This document shows, one piece after another, positions 1 through 7,387 of a DNA stretch of 64,000 nt. Made by a program: the position numbers and the translations under genes. The stretch comes from Sandaracinus sp. (GTDB taxonomy: Bacteria; Myxococcota_A; Polyangia; Polyangiales; Houyiibacteriaceae): NCBI GenBank assembly GCA_020633125.1, contig JACKEH010000012.1:32743-96742 (forward strand), written 5' to 3'. Below the pieces are notes generated by a model that ran no database searches, had not been told where the DNA came from, and saw only the letters and a program-made list of their open reading frames with translations. Position 1 is the stretch's first letter; every line of letters starts with the position of its first letter.

Positions 1-1
1 C

Positions 2-979
2 TTCTCGGTCGTGCGCTGGTGGACCGTCCCGGCGTACGTCGGCACGTTGATGGCGACGCACCTGCTGCGCGCCACGCGCTGGCGTTTCCTCATCGCGCCG
101 GTGAAGCCGATCGCCCTGCGCGAGGTCATCGCGCTCAACTGGATCGGCTTCTTCGCGATCTTCGCGCTGCCCTTGCGGCTCGGAGAAATGGCGCGCCCCG
201 CGCTCACGAAGATGCGGCACGACGTCAGCGTCAGCGCCGGCATCGGCACCGTCGCGGTCGAGCGTGTGGTCGACGGGCTCGTCACCAGCCTCTGCGTCGC
301 GTGGGCGCTCTTCGCGATCCCGCACCTCGACGCCGACGACCCGCTCGTGCGCGCGCTGCCCTTCTACGGCTACTTGGCGCTCACGGTCTTCGGCTGCGCC
401 TTCGCCGCGCTCGGGGTCTTCCTCTGGCAGCGCAGCTTCGCCGTCCGCGCCACGAAGGCGGTCTTCGGCCTCGTCTCCAAACGCTTCGGCACCTTGCTCG
501 CCGAGAAGGTCGACGGCGTCGCCGACGGCATTCGCTCGCTCGCGAGCCTCCGTCTGACGGTTGGGTTCCTCTTCGAGACGATGCTCTACTGGGCCTCGAA
601 CGCGGGGGGCATGTGGCTGCTCGCGTGGGGTTGCGGCATCCCGATGGAGCCCGGCCACGCGGTCGCGCTCATGGGCATTCTCGCGATCGGCATCTTGTTG
701 CCGACCGGCCCCGGCCTCTTCGGGAACTTCCAGCTCGCGATCTCGACGGCGCTGAAGCTCTACTTCGCGGCCGAGCTCGTCAGCTCCAACGGCGCCGTCT
801 TCATCTTTTTGCTCTACGCGGTCCAGGCCGTGGTCATCGTGCTCGCGGGCGTCATCCCGCTCTACGCGATGAACCTCCGCCTCGGCGACCTCCTCGGCAC
901 CGAGCAGATTCGCAAGGGCCTCTCGTCGGCGCCGCCTCCGATGTCGGGGGGGGTGGAGCACGAAGACCAGCCGGGCTGA
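2..979 (+). CDS. Flippase-like / LPG-synthase transmembrane-domain protein (5' end outside window)
   Basis: The reading frame is already open at the first base, so the N-terminus lies outside the window. The visible 325 residues form an integral membrane protein of the UPF0104 / lysylphosphatidylglycerol-synthase TM family. The family's signature is present near the visible start (RLGEMARPAL followed by VERVVDGL), and several hydrophobic segments follow, for example FLFETMLYWAS, ILAIGILLPTGPGLFGNF and FIFLLYAVQAVVIVLAGVIP. Members are thought to be lipid or glycolipid flippase-like proteins. No aminoacyl-transfer domain follows; the protein ends in a short soluble tail, so PG-lysylation is unlikely. 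Substrate unknown. Confidence 0.75.
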   Translation, partial: FSVVRWWTVPAYVGTLMATHLLRATRWRFLIAPVKPIALREVIALNWIGFFAIFALPLRLGEMARPALTKMRHDVSVSAGIGTVAVERVVDGLVTSLCVAWALFAIPHLDADDPLVRALPFYGYLALTVFGCAFAALGVFLWQRSFAVRATKAVFGLVSKRFGTLLAEKVDGVADGIRSLASLRLTVGFLFETMLYWASNAGGMWLLAWGCGIPMEPGHAVALMGILAIGILLPTGPGLFGNFQLAISTALKLYFAAELVSSNGAVFIFLLYAVQAVVIVLAGVIPLYAMNLRLGDLLGTEQIRKGLSSAPPPMSGGVEHEDQPG

Positions 980-1054
980 GGGGGCTGCCTGGGGGCGACC
1001 CGGGTCTGCGTGCGGGAAAATGGACCTTCCGCGCCGGGTCGGTACCGTCGACCC

Positions 1055-1516
1055 ATGCGCCGGCTTCTCGTCCTCCTCGCCTTCGTGCTCGTACTTCCCG
1101 CCACGGCGAGCGCGCGTCGAAGCGATTCGCACACCTACCGCTACGAGCAGGTCTGGAGCGCGGCGTTGCGCCTGTTGCGCGTGGACTACGGCTTCCCGAT
1201 CCGCGATCGCGACGAGGACGTCGGTTTCGTGCTCTTCGACTACCAAGGCACCGGCCGCACGGCCGTACCGGGCAGTCTCGAGGTCGTCCGCACGCGCCAA
1301 GGGGAGCGCGACGTGGTCCGCGTGACGCTGAACATTCCCGCGATGCCCGCGTACGTGGAGCGCATGATCCTCGACAAGCTCCAGCGAAAGCTTCGCGAGG
1401 AGTTCGGTGAGCCGCTTCCTGCGCCCACGCCGCGCCCCGCCGAGGAGCCGGAAGAAGACGACGAAGAAGAGGAGTCCGAGGACGCCGAAGCGAGCGACGA
1501 ACGACGCCGCCGCTGA
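1055..1516 (+). CDS. Secreted hypothetical protein with acidic C-terminal tail
   Basis: This 153-residue protein has a clear Sec signal peptide (MRRLLVLLAFVLVLPATASA, cleavage expected before RRSDS). I start it at ATG 1055 rather than upstream because that places the signal sequence at the N-terminus. The mature domain of about 90 residues (YRYEQVWSAALRLLRVDYGF..., then VERMILDKLQRKLREEF) is followed by a Pro/Glu/Asp-rich tail ending in EEESEDAEASDERRRR. It is probably periplasmic. I do not recognise the family. It lies 75 bp after the flippase-like gene and is followed by a hairpin terminator, so the two may be cotranscribed. Confidence 0.7.
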   Translation: MRRLLVLLAFVLVLPATASARRSDSHTYRYEQVWSAALRLLRVDYGFPIRDRDEDVGFVLFDYQGTGRTAVPGSLEVVRTRQGERDVVRVTLNIPAMPAYVERMILDKLQRKLREEFGEPLPAPTPRPAEEPEEDDEEEESEDAEASDERRRR

Positions 1517-1541
1517 GCGCGCCAACCTCCACCGTCGAAAA

Positions 1542-1577
1542 CAGAAAGGGCCTCACGTTGACGTGGGGCCCTTTCTG
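1542..1577 (+). terminator. Perfect hairpin between the secreted protein gene and lysC
   Basis: Arms AGAAAGGGCC...ACGT and ACGTGGGGCCCTTTCT pair over about 16 bp with a 3-nt loop region. A T-rich stretch is part of the descending arm. It can end transcription of the gene stopping at 1516. It stops only 17 nt before the lysC start at 1595, so it could instead act as a leader structure for lysC. Confidence 0.6.
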
Positions 1578-1594
1578 CGTAACCTCACGCCGCC

Positions 1595-2815
1595 GTGGCC
1601 CTCTACGTCCAGAAGTTCGGTGGCACCAGCGTCGGCTCGATCGACCGCATTCAGAACGTCGCACGCCGGGTCGCGAAGACTCGCGAGCAAGGCCACGACG
1701 TCATCGTCGTCGTCAGCGCGATGTCCGGCGAGACCGACCGTCTCCTCGGCCTCGGCCGCAACCTCAGTGGCCGTCCCGCCGAGCGCGAGATGGACGTGCT
1801 CGTGGCCAGCGGCGAGCAAGTCAGCGCCGCGCTGACCTGCATCGCCCTCAACGAGATGGGCGTGAAGGCGATCAGCCTTCTCGGCCATCAGGCGCGCATC
1901 GAGACGGACAACGTGTTCACGAAGGCGCGTATCACGCGCGTCGACGACCAGCGCGTGCGCAAGGCGCTGGCCGACGGTTGCGTCGTCGTGGTCGCGGGCT
2001 TTCAAGGCATGGACTCCGAGGGAAACATCACGACCCTCGGCCGCGGCGGTAGCGACACCTCGGCGGTGGCCATCGCCGCCGCGACCCGCGCCGACGTCTG
2101 CGAGATTTACACGGACGTCGAGGGCGTCTTCACGGCCGACCCGAACGTCTGCCCGAGCGCGCGAAAGGTCGATCGCATCTGTTACGAAGAGATGCTCGAG
2201 CTCGCGGCCCTCGGGGCGAAGGTGCTGCAGATCCGCTCCGTGGAGCTCGCGATGAAGTACGCGGTGCCCATCCACGTGCGGTCCACGTTCTCCGATGCGG
2301 AGGGAACCATGGTGACGGGTGAGGACGAAGCGCTCGAGTCGGTGGTCGTCGCCGGCGTGACCTCGGACAAGAAGGCCGCGAAGGTCACGGTCCGCAACGT
2401 GCCGGACCAGCCGGGCGTCTGCGCCGGGATCTTCGAGCCGTTGGCCGAGGCGAACGTCACGGTCGACATGATCATTCAGAACGTCGCGACCGACGGCACG
2501 ACGGACCTGACCTTCACGGTCTCGCGCGACGACCTGACGCGCATGCGCGACATCGCCGACGACCTCGTCAAGCGCATCGGGGCGAGCGACGTGACCATCG
2601 ACGACGACGTCGTGAAGGTCAGCATCGTCGGCCTCGGCATGCGCAGCCATGCGGGCGTCGCCGCGAAGATGTTCCGCCTCCTCGCCGACGAGGGCATCAA
2701 CATCGAGGCGATCAGCACCAGCGAGATCAAGACGAGCTGTCTGATTCGCGCGAAGTACGCCGAGCTCGCCGTGCGTGTGCTTCACGACGGCTTCGGGCTC
2801 GGCCTCGCGCGCTGA
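1595..2815 (+). CDS. lysC: Aspartate kinase (aspartokinase)
   Basis: Catalyses ATP-dependent phosphorylation of L-aspartate, the first step to Lys, Thr, Met and diaminopimelate. The 406-residue length matches single-function bacterial aspartokinases. The N-terminus VQKFGGTSVGS is the family signature, and this fixes the GTG start at 1595 (ALYVQKFGGTS). The kinase domain covers about residues 1-250 (GRGGSDTSAVA, YTDVEGVFTADP). Two C-terminal ACT domains follow (KVTVRNVPDQPGVCAGIF and KVSIVGLGMRSHAGVAAKMF), which in the family bind the feedback inhibitors lysine and/or threonine. The gene stands alone with hairpins on both sides; no obvious Shine-Dalgarno precedes the start. Confidence 0.95.
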   Translation: MALYVQKFGGTSVGSIDRIQNVARRVAKTREQGHDVIVVVSAMSGETDRLLGLGRNLSGRPAEREMDVLVASGEQVSAALTCIALNEMGVKAISLLGHQARIETDNVFTKARITRVDDQRVRKALADGCVVVVAGFQGMDSEGNITTLGRGGSDTSAVAIAAATRADVCEIYTDVEGVFTADPNVCPSARKVDRICYEEMLELAALGAKVLQIRSVELAMKYAVPIHVRSTFSDAEGTMVTGEDEALESVVVAGVTSDKKAAKVTVRNVPDQPGVCAGIFEPLAEANVTVDMIIQNVATDGTTDLTFTVSRDDLTRMRDIADDLVKRIGASDVTIDDDVVKVSIVGLGMRSHAGVAAKMFRLLADEGINIEAISTSEIKTSCLIRAKYAELAVRVLHDGFGLGLAR

Positions 2816-2833
2816 GCGCCATCGCGCGAAGTC

Positions 2834-2863
2834 AAACGCCGCGCGGGTTCTCGCGCGGCGTTT
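2834..2863 (+). terminator. Rho-independent terminator after lysC
   Basis: A perfect 12-bp stem AAACGCCGCGCG / CGCGCGGCGTTT with a 6-nt loop lies 18 bp after the lysC stop, and the descending arm ends in TTT. Confidence 0.75.
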
Positions 2864-2904
2864 GTCTTGGCGGCGGCGTGCTCGCCACCCTTGGTCGGTT
2901 GATT

Positions 2905-3299
2905 CATCGAGAACTCGAAGGTTCGAGATCCGGATGGGTCGAGCCCCCGAGAACCTCGAACTTTCGAGATCGGGATGGGTCGACCCACCGGAAAACTCGA
3001 ACTTTCGAGATCGGGATGGGTCGAGCCACCGAAAAACTCGAACTTTCGAGATCGGGATGGGTCGACCCATCGAAAACTCGAACTTTCGAGATCGGGATGG
3101 GTCGAGCCATCGAAAACTCGAACTTTCGAGATCGGGATGGGTCGAGCCATCGAAAACTCGAACTTTCGAGATCGGGATGGGTCGAGCCATCGAAAACTCG
3201 AACTTTCGAGATCGGGATGGGTCGACCCATCGAAAACTCGAACTTTCGAGATCGGGATGGGTCGAGCCATCGAAAACTCGAACTTTCGAGATCGGGATA
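2905..3299. repeat. 40-bp tandem repeat array, about ten units
   Basis: Units of 40 bp run from about 2905 to 3299. The six units starting at 3061, 3101, 3141, 3181, 3221 and 3261 are almost identical; the leftmost units (about 2905-3060) carry substitutions and one-base length changes. Each unit holds two dyads: CTCGAA-CT-TTCGAG, and a dyad across the unit junction that is the perfect palindrome GATGGGTCGACCCATC in some units (3061 and 3221 junctions) and has one mismatched centre (GAG for GAC) in the others. The unit has no stop codon in any of the six frames, so long but meaningless open frames cross it. It lies between the 3' ends of lysC and the glycosyltransferase. A small hairpin (TGGGCT-TTTG-AGCCCA, 3301-3316) follows. 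Confidence 0.95.
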
Positions 3300-3346
3300 C
3301 TGGGCTTTTGAGCCCACGAGCGTGTCCCCGCACCTGGTGCGGTGCG

Positions 3347-4559
3347 TCAGCGAACGCGAGGAGCCACGTCCGCCACGGCCGAGGGCTCGTCGATCGGCAC
3401 CAGCTGCGTGTTCTTCCCGAAACGGAGGCGACGACCTCGCCACACCACCGTGCGGCTGAAGATCGCGTTCACCCAAAGCGGGAAGAGCGCGAGGTCCTTG
3501 AGGGTGCCGAGCCACGCGTAGCGAAGCGGCATGGGCTCGCGCACGAGACGAATCGCGACGTGATCGAGCACGGCCTTGGTCACGACCATGCCGACGGCCA
3601 CCGTCGACAAGAAAGGATCGAAGCCGCTCGCCAGAATCGCCAACGCGGAGAGGGCGACCGGGTTCGAGCCGAGGTCCGCGACGAAACCGGGAAGGTGCAG
3701 CGTGATGCGCATCTTCAGCCAGCGGCTGTGCCGCGCGAAGAAGCGGTCAGGTCCACACGACACGTTCACGTTGTGGACGGGCGTCGGGCTGAGCAGGACC
3801 GTCTTGCCGAGCGCCTTGTAGCGCTCGCCGAGCACGAAATCCTCGCAGAGCACGTCGCGCACGCTGGCGAGCCCACCGAGGTCACGCTCCAGCTCGCTCT
3901 TTCGGAGCAGCATCGACTTCCCACAGACGCAGGTGATGTTCGCGGCCTCGAGGGCGAGACACATCGCCGGCGCGATGAACCCCGAGAGCTGGAAGTTCTC
4001 GAGCGCCGCGCCCCACGAGCGTTCGCCCACACCCACCACCACGCTCGTGAGCACGGAAGCATCGGCGGCGACGAATTCGCCCACGATCTTGCGCAGATAG
4101 TCCGGCGGAACGCGAACGTTGCCGTCGCTCTGGTGCACCAAATCGTGCTTGGCGGCCGCCACCGCGGAGACGAGGTTCGCGACCTTCGGGTTGAGCCCGA
4201 ACGCCTCGTCGCTCCGCACGAAGCGCGCCGAGACCTCGGGGTGTCGGGCGGCGACCGCCCGCGCCACCACCAGCGCTTCGTCGTCGGGGTCGCTGGTCGC
4301 GAAGACGATCTCGAAGGGCGCCGGGTAGTCCTGACGGAAGAAACTCTCGAGGTTCGCCTTCGAGCTCGTCCTCGAGCCCCTTCAGCGGCTTCACCATCGA
4401 CACCGGCGGCAGGGTCTCACTCGCGCGGGCGGGACGGCGTCGGGTGTGTCGCCACGTGGCGGCGATGCCCACCGCGAAGAGCACGAGCGCGATCGCCGCG
4501 ACCGCGAGAAATCCCCACGCGAGGTACGTGAGGAACGTCGAGGTGGTCCAAGCGATCAT
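3347..4559 (-). pseudogene. GT21-type (ceramide/hopanoid) glucosyltransferase, frameshifted
   Basis: Two frames together give one GT-A glycosyltransferase like ceramide glucosyltransferase/HpnI. The first, from ATG 4559 (alternative 4574), encodes a TM segment (YLAWGFLAVAAIALVLFAVG) and PPVSMVKPLKGLEDELE. The rest continues one frame over as NLESFFRQDYPAPFEIVFATSDPDDEA and then to the stop at 3347. The switch is a single extra G near 4357-4358 (minus-strand ...CTCGAAGGCGAACCTC...). Downstream all family marks are intact: QSDGNVRV (D2), CEDFVLG (D3), RHSRW for (Q/R)xxRW, and C-terminal TM segments ending WRGRRLRFG. The role would be transfer of a sugar to a membrane lipid. A sequencing error, a recent pseudogene, or less likely programmed frameshifting would all fit. 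Confidence 0.75.
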
Positions 4560-4635
4560 GAGCGGCCGGAACATGTCACACGGCGGCCCACGCGCCAAAC
4601 CCCCGACCACCCGGCGTGCTCCATGCGACGTGGGC

Positions 4636-5382
4636 TCACATGCAGGCTTGCAGGCAGATGCGGTGCTCCATCCGGCACGCCTCGAGCCCGTCCATGCCAC
4701 GCCCCTCGGCACGATCGACGCAAGCGGCCCAGCGGGGCTCGCACACGGGAGTGCAGGGATGGGTCGGGCTGCTCCCACGCGGCGAAAGCGGGCGGGGGCG
4801 CGGCGGTCTGTGGGCGGGATCGCGTGCCGGTCGCGCCGCTTCGACACGCGCGACGCCCGCGATGGCCGGGGGCGAACCCGCTTCGTCACCCGCTGGGCTC
4901 GCAGCGCCCTCGGCGGCCACGGGCGCTGCGGCCGCGCCATCAGAAGTCGCGCCATCAGAAGTCGCGCCATCGGAAGTCGCGCCATCGGGAGTCGCGCCAT
5001 CGGGAGTCGCGCCATCGGAAGTCGCGTCATCGGAAGTCGCGTCATCGGAGGCGCCGGAGGTTGCTTCCGGGGCCGCCTCCAACGCGAGAAACGTCGCGCT
5101 GAACGCTGGCGTCACGTCCGGAAGTGGATCGGGCGCGGCGCCGTCTTCCAAGCCGGCGAGCCTTCGGCGCGCGTGAAGCACGCGTTCGGGCGGCATGCCC
5201 TCGCGGTAGTGCTCGAGCCATGCCGTCCAACACTCGATTCGCTCGTCGTTCGAGCGCTCCGGGTCGAGATCGGCCGCATGGCAGTGCTCGTAATACGCCT
5301 CGCTCTGGTGCAGCATGCGTGGGCTCGCGCCGCACCCAGCGACCCACGCGAGAACGAGCATGGCTGCCCGACGAAGCGACAT
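4636..5382 (-). CDS. Lipoprotein with (S/P)DGAT pentapeptide repeats
   Basis: A 248-residue predicted lipoprotein: MSLRRAAMLVLAWVAGC gives a lipobox with Cys17 as the lipidated residue. I use ATG 5382, which puts the signal at the N-terminus; it overlaps the divergent alkyltransferase start. The first 80 mature residues (YYEHCHAADLDPERSNDERIE...) look folded. They are followed by a low-complexity stretch of eight pentapeptides (DDATS, DGATP, DGATS). The C-terminus is cysteine-rich (CTPVCEPRW, ACVDRAEG, CRMEHRICLQACM), suggesting disulphide bonds outside the cytoplasm. The family is not recognised. The glycosyltransferase follows 76 bp downstream on the same strand. Confidence 0.7.
   Translation of the reverse strand: MSLRRAAMLVLAWVAGCGASPRMLHQSEAYYEHCHAADLDPERSNDERIECWTAWLEHYREGMPPERVLHARRRLAGLEDGAAPDPLPDVTPAFSATFLALEAAPEATSGASDDATSDDATSDGATPDGATPDGATSDGATSDGATSDGAAAAPVAAEGAASPAGDEAGSPPAIAGVARVEAARPARDPAHRPPRPRPLSPRGSSPTHPCTPVCEPRWAACVDRAEGRGMDGLEACRMEHRICLQACM
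4936..5055. repeat. 15-bp in-frame repeat, eight units
   Basis: Eight units of the type GCCATCRGRAGTCGC lie back to back inside the lipoprotein gene and encode its DGAT-type pentapeptides. Units differ only at a few positions; the last is degenerate. Confidence 0.9.
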
Positions 5383-5917
5383 CGCCTCACAGCGTATCAC
5401 GGACACGCTCGCGCAAGCGCGGGTGGAGCTTCCGGAGCCGGTGGGGGCGGTGTGGATCGCGTGGAGCGCCCAGGGTCTGGTGACCCTGCGTTGGGACGAG
5501 CAGGGGCCCTTGGAGGGTGTGAAGAAGGCCCGCCCACCTGGCGAGTGGACCCAGGCCCTGCGCGCGTACGCCCGAGGGAAGGGCGTGGATCCTGCGAAGG
5601 AGATTCCCGTCGAGCTCCGGGGCACGGCGTTTCAGAAGGCAGCCTGGCTTGCCTTGCGTGCGGTGCCGCGAGGACGCGTTCGAACCTACGCGGGCATCGC
5701 GTCGGACCTCGGCAAGCCACGTGCGATGCGGGCGGTGGGCGCCGCGAACGGTGCGAACCCGATTCCGATCGTGGTCCCGTGTCATCGCATCGTCGGCGCG
5801 GGGCTCACGCTCGGTGGGTACAGCGGTGGGCTCGACCGCAAGCGCGGTTTGCTCCAGCTCGAGGGCGTGAAGCTGGACAAGGACCACCTGCTCCCCGGCC
5901 AGCTCGCGCTCTTCTGA
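5360..5917 (+). CDS. ogt: Methylated-DNA--[protein]-cysteine S-methyltransferase
   Basis: Repairs O6-alkylguanine by suicidal transfer of the alkyl group to its own cysteine. The active-site PCHR motif is present (VVPCHRIVGAG), as are the HTH region FQKAAWLALRAVPRGRVRTYAG and the asparagine-hinge region ANGANPIPI. The C-terminal GGYSGGLDRKRGLLQLEG matches the family. Length is 185 residues from ATG 5360. That start overlaps the divergent lipoprotein start by 23 bp; GTG 5423 (VELPEPVGAV) is a shorter alternative that removes the overlap and keeps the conserved fold. The gene stands alone. Confidence 0.9.
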   Translation: MAARRSDIASQRITDTLAQARVELPEPVGAVWIAWSAQGLVTLRWDEQGPLEGVKKARPPGEWTQALRAYARGKGVDPAKEIPVELRGTAFQKAAWLALRAVPRGRVRTYAGIASDLGKPRAMRAVGAANGANPIPIVVPCHRIVGAGLTLGGYSGGLDRKRGLLQLEGVKLDKDHLLPGQLALF

Positions 5918-5968
5918 CGCTACGGGCCGCCTGGAGATGGGGCTTCGTTTCAGGCTCCAGAGGCTGGC

Positions 5969-6406
5969 TCACTCCGCGAGGGCGAGCGGGCACAGGTCGG
6001 GCCCCGCGACGAGGCCGAAGGGCGCCCGGTCTTGAAGATCGCGGGCCGATATGCCGGGCGCGACCATACGGACGCGCCACCTCGGCAGCGGCTCCGCGTC
6101 GAAGGTGAGCATCGCGGTGGGGCAGTAGATCCGTTCGAGTCGGGCGCCCTCGAGCACGCCTTCGTCGAACTCGAGCGTGTCGAGACACACGCCCCAAACG
6201 CGGGTTGCTTCCGTCAGGTCCATGGGCAGCGGTTCGACGGTGTGCCCACCGGCGTCGACACGAACGATGGGAACGATCACCAAGGTTGGCGCTTCCGAGC
6301 GCGGCCCGTCGGGTCGAAGGCTCTCGGCCACCCAGAGGGCTTCCGAATCCGAGAGCGACGCTCGCGCGTCGTCGAGCGCGAGGCGAAGCAAGAGAGCCTG
6401 TTCCAT
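5969..6406 (-). CDS. Hypothetical protein (145 aa)
   Basis: A soluble 145-residue protein starting MEQALLLRLALDDARASL. The upstream in-frame ATG at 6442 would fall in the preceding gene's terminator, so 6406 is preferred. Visible features are a mixed alpha/beta composition (LVIVPIVRVDAG, TRVWGVCLDTLEFDEG, RWRVRMVAPGISARD) and no signal peptide or TM segment. I do not recognise the family. It lies downstream of the LuxR-type gene on the same strand but beyond a strong hairpin, and converges on ogt with a 51-bp gap. Confidence 0.55.
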   Translation of the reverse strand: MEQALLLRLALDDARASLSDSEALWVAESLRPDGPRSEAPTLVIVPIVRVDAGGHTVEPLPMDLTEATRVWGVCLDTLEFDEGVLEGARLERIYCPTAMLTFDAEPLPRWRVRMVAPGISARDLQDRAPFGLVAGPDLCPLALAE

Positions 6407-6441
6407 CGCGCCGAGTAAGGCGTGCGCGCGACCGGGAGGCA

Positions 6442-6471
6442 AGCGCTCCCGAGCGGGACCTCGGGAGCGCT
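6442..6471 (-). terminator. Terminator after the LuxR-type regulator
   Basis: A perfect 12-bp stem AGCGCTCCCGAG / CTCGGGAGCGCT with a 6-nt loop lies 5 bp past the stop of the regulator gene. There is no strong T run. Confidence 0.6.
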
Positions 6472-6476
6472 GGTGA

Positions 6477-7121
6477 TCAGGCTGCGTCGCGCGAGCGGAA
6501 CGCGTCGCGCCAGACGTCGAGCGCGACCTGCTCGATCGAGCGCTCGCACTTTCGCTGCAGCGACTCGACGTGCTTGCGGTGCGTGTGCGGCGAGACTCCG
6601 AGCGCCTCGGCGGCGGTGCGCCGACAGGCGATCTCGATCGCGGTCGCGAGCACGTCCAGCTCGGTGCTCGTCAGGCCGTGCTCGGCGCCGGCGCGGACGA
6701 GCGCCCAGGCGACCTGCTCGTCCTGCACTTCGCGGCGGACGATTCGAAAGCTTCGCGGCGAGGCGACCTCGACGGGCGCGCCGAGCAGGTGCGAGACGCG
6801 GAGTCGAAGCGTCGCGAGGTCCGTCACCGGGAGGTGCTCGATGCCCTCGACGAGCTTGCGCGGGGGGAGCCCGCCGGGGCTGCTGCGGTGGTGGATGACG
6901 AGGAGGTGGGCCTCCTCCTTCTGCGCTTGCTGCCACTCGCGAAGAGCTCCGAGGTCGCGTTGCCGCACGTCCGCGTCGATCAGGACGACGCGGGGGCTGC
7001 GCTGGAGAGCCCCCGTGGCGCGTGGGGCGTCACGGCGAATCTCCAGCGAGACGTGCGGGAGCGCGTTCTGAAGGGCGGCTCCGAGGGGGGCATAAGGGGT
7101 GATGGCAACGGCGTGGGTCAA
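6477..7121 (-). CDS. LuxR-type HTH transcriptional regulator with degenerate receiver-like N-terminus
   Basis: A 214-residue protein. The C-terminal 65 residues are a LuxR/FixJ-type helix-turn-helix: GLTSTELDVLATAIEI, then RRTAAEALGVSPHTHRKHVESLQRKC, where the recognition helix is expected. The N-terminus (AVAITPYAPLGAALQNAL..., PRVVLIDADVRQRDLGAL) has receiver-like alternation, but the acidic pocket and conserved lysine are not clear, so phosphorylation is doubtful. The start is TTG at 7121, supported by a strong GGAGGA Shine-Dalgarno about 5 nt upstream (7126-7131). It is divergent from the MopE-like lipoprotein gene 266 bp away, a natural candidate target. Confidence 0.8.
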   Translation of the reverse strand: MTHAVAITPYAPLGAALQNALPHVSLEIRRDAPRATGALQRSPRVVLIDADVRQRDLGALREWQQAQKEEAHLLVIHHRSSPGGLPPRKLVEGIEHLPVTDLATLRLRVSHLLGAPVEVASPRSFRIVRREVQDEQVAWALVRAGAEHGLTSTELDVLATAIEIACRRTAAEALGVSPHTHRKHVESLQRKCERSIEQVALDVWRDAFRSRDAA

Positions 7122-7387
7122 GGGGTCCTCCCGCGGGCTTTCCGCCCAGCGATGGACCCGTTTCGGCAGGTGGTTTCCTCAGTTGCTCGGGGGCGTGTCT
7201 TTTTTTGGGGGGGCGCGCCGAGGACGTGTTCGTGGTGGCCGTCAGGGGATTGAGCCACCGAACGGTGTCCGCGGGCGCGGAAGTGTGAGAGAGTTTCATC
7301 GGGCTTGGGTTGGCGCGGTTCGTCGCGTCGTTCGTGCGTTCTCGTCACCGGAGGGGTCCGGTGCCGAGCGGACAGGGGTGAAAAATC
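7122..7387. other. Divergent intergenic region
   Basis: 266 bp between the regulator and lipoprotein starts. It contains a T7-G7 run (around 7200-7214) and, at its right end, the ribosome binding site CAGGGGTG (7373-7380) for the lipoprotein gene. No convincing promoter or operator was identified by eye. Confidence 0.5.

Noticed and set aside
2905..3299. Possible CRISPR array
   Set aside because: Repeats are directly adjacent with no unique spacers, and no cas genes are present. The same holds for the 13-bp and 14-bp arrays.
2775..3515. Repeat-encoded proteins across the 40-bp array
   Set aside because: All six frames are open because the unit lacks stop codons; no ribosome binding site and no frame preference.
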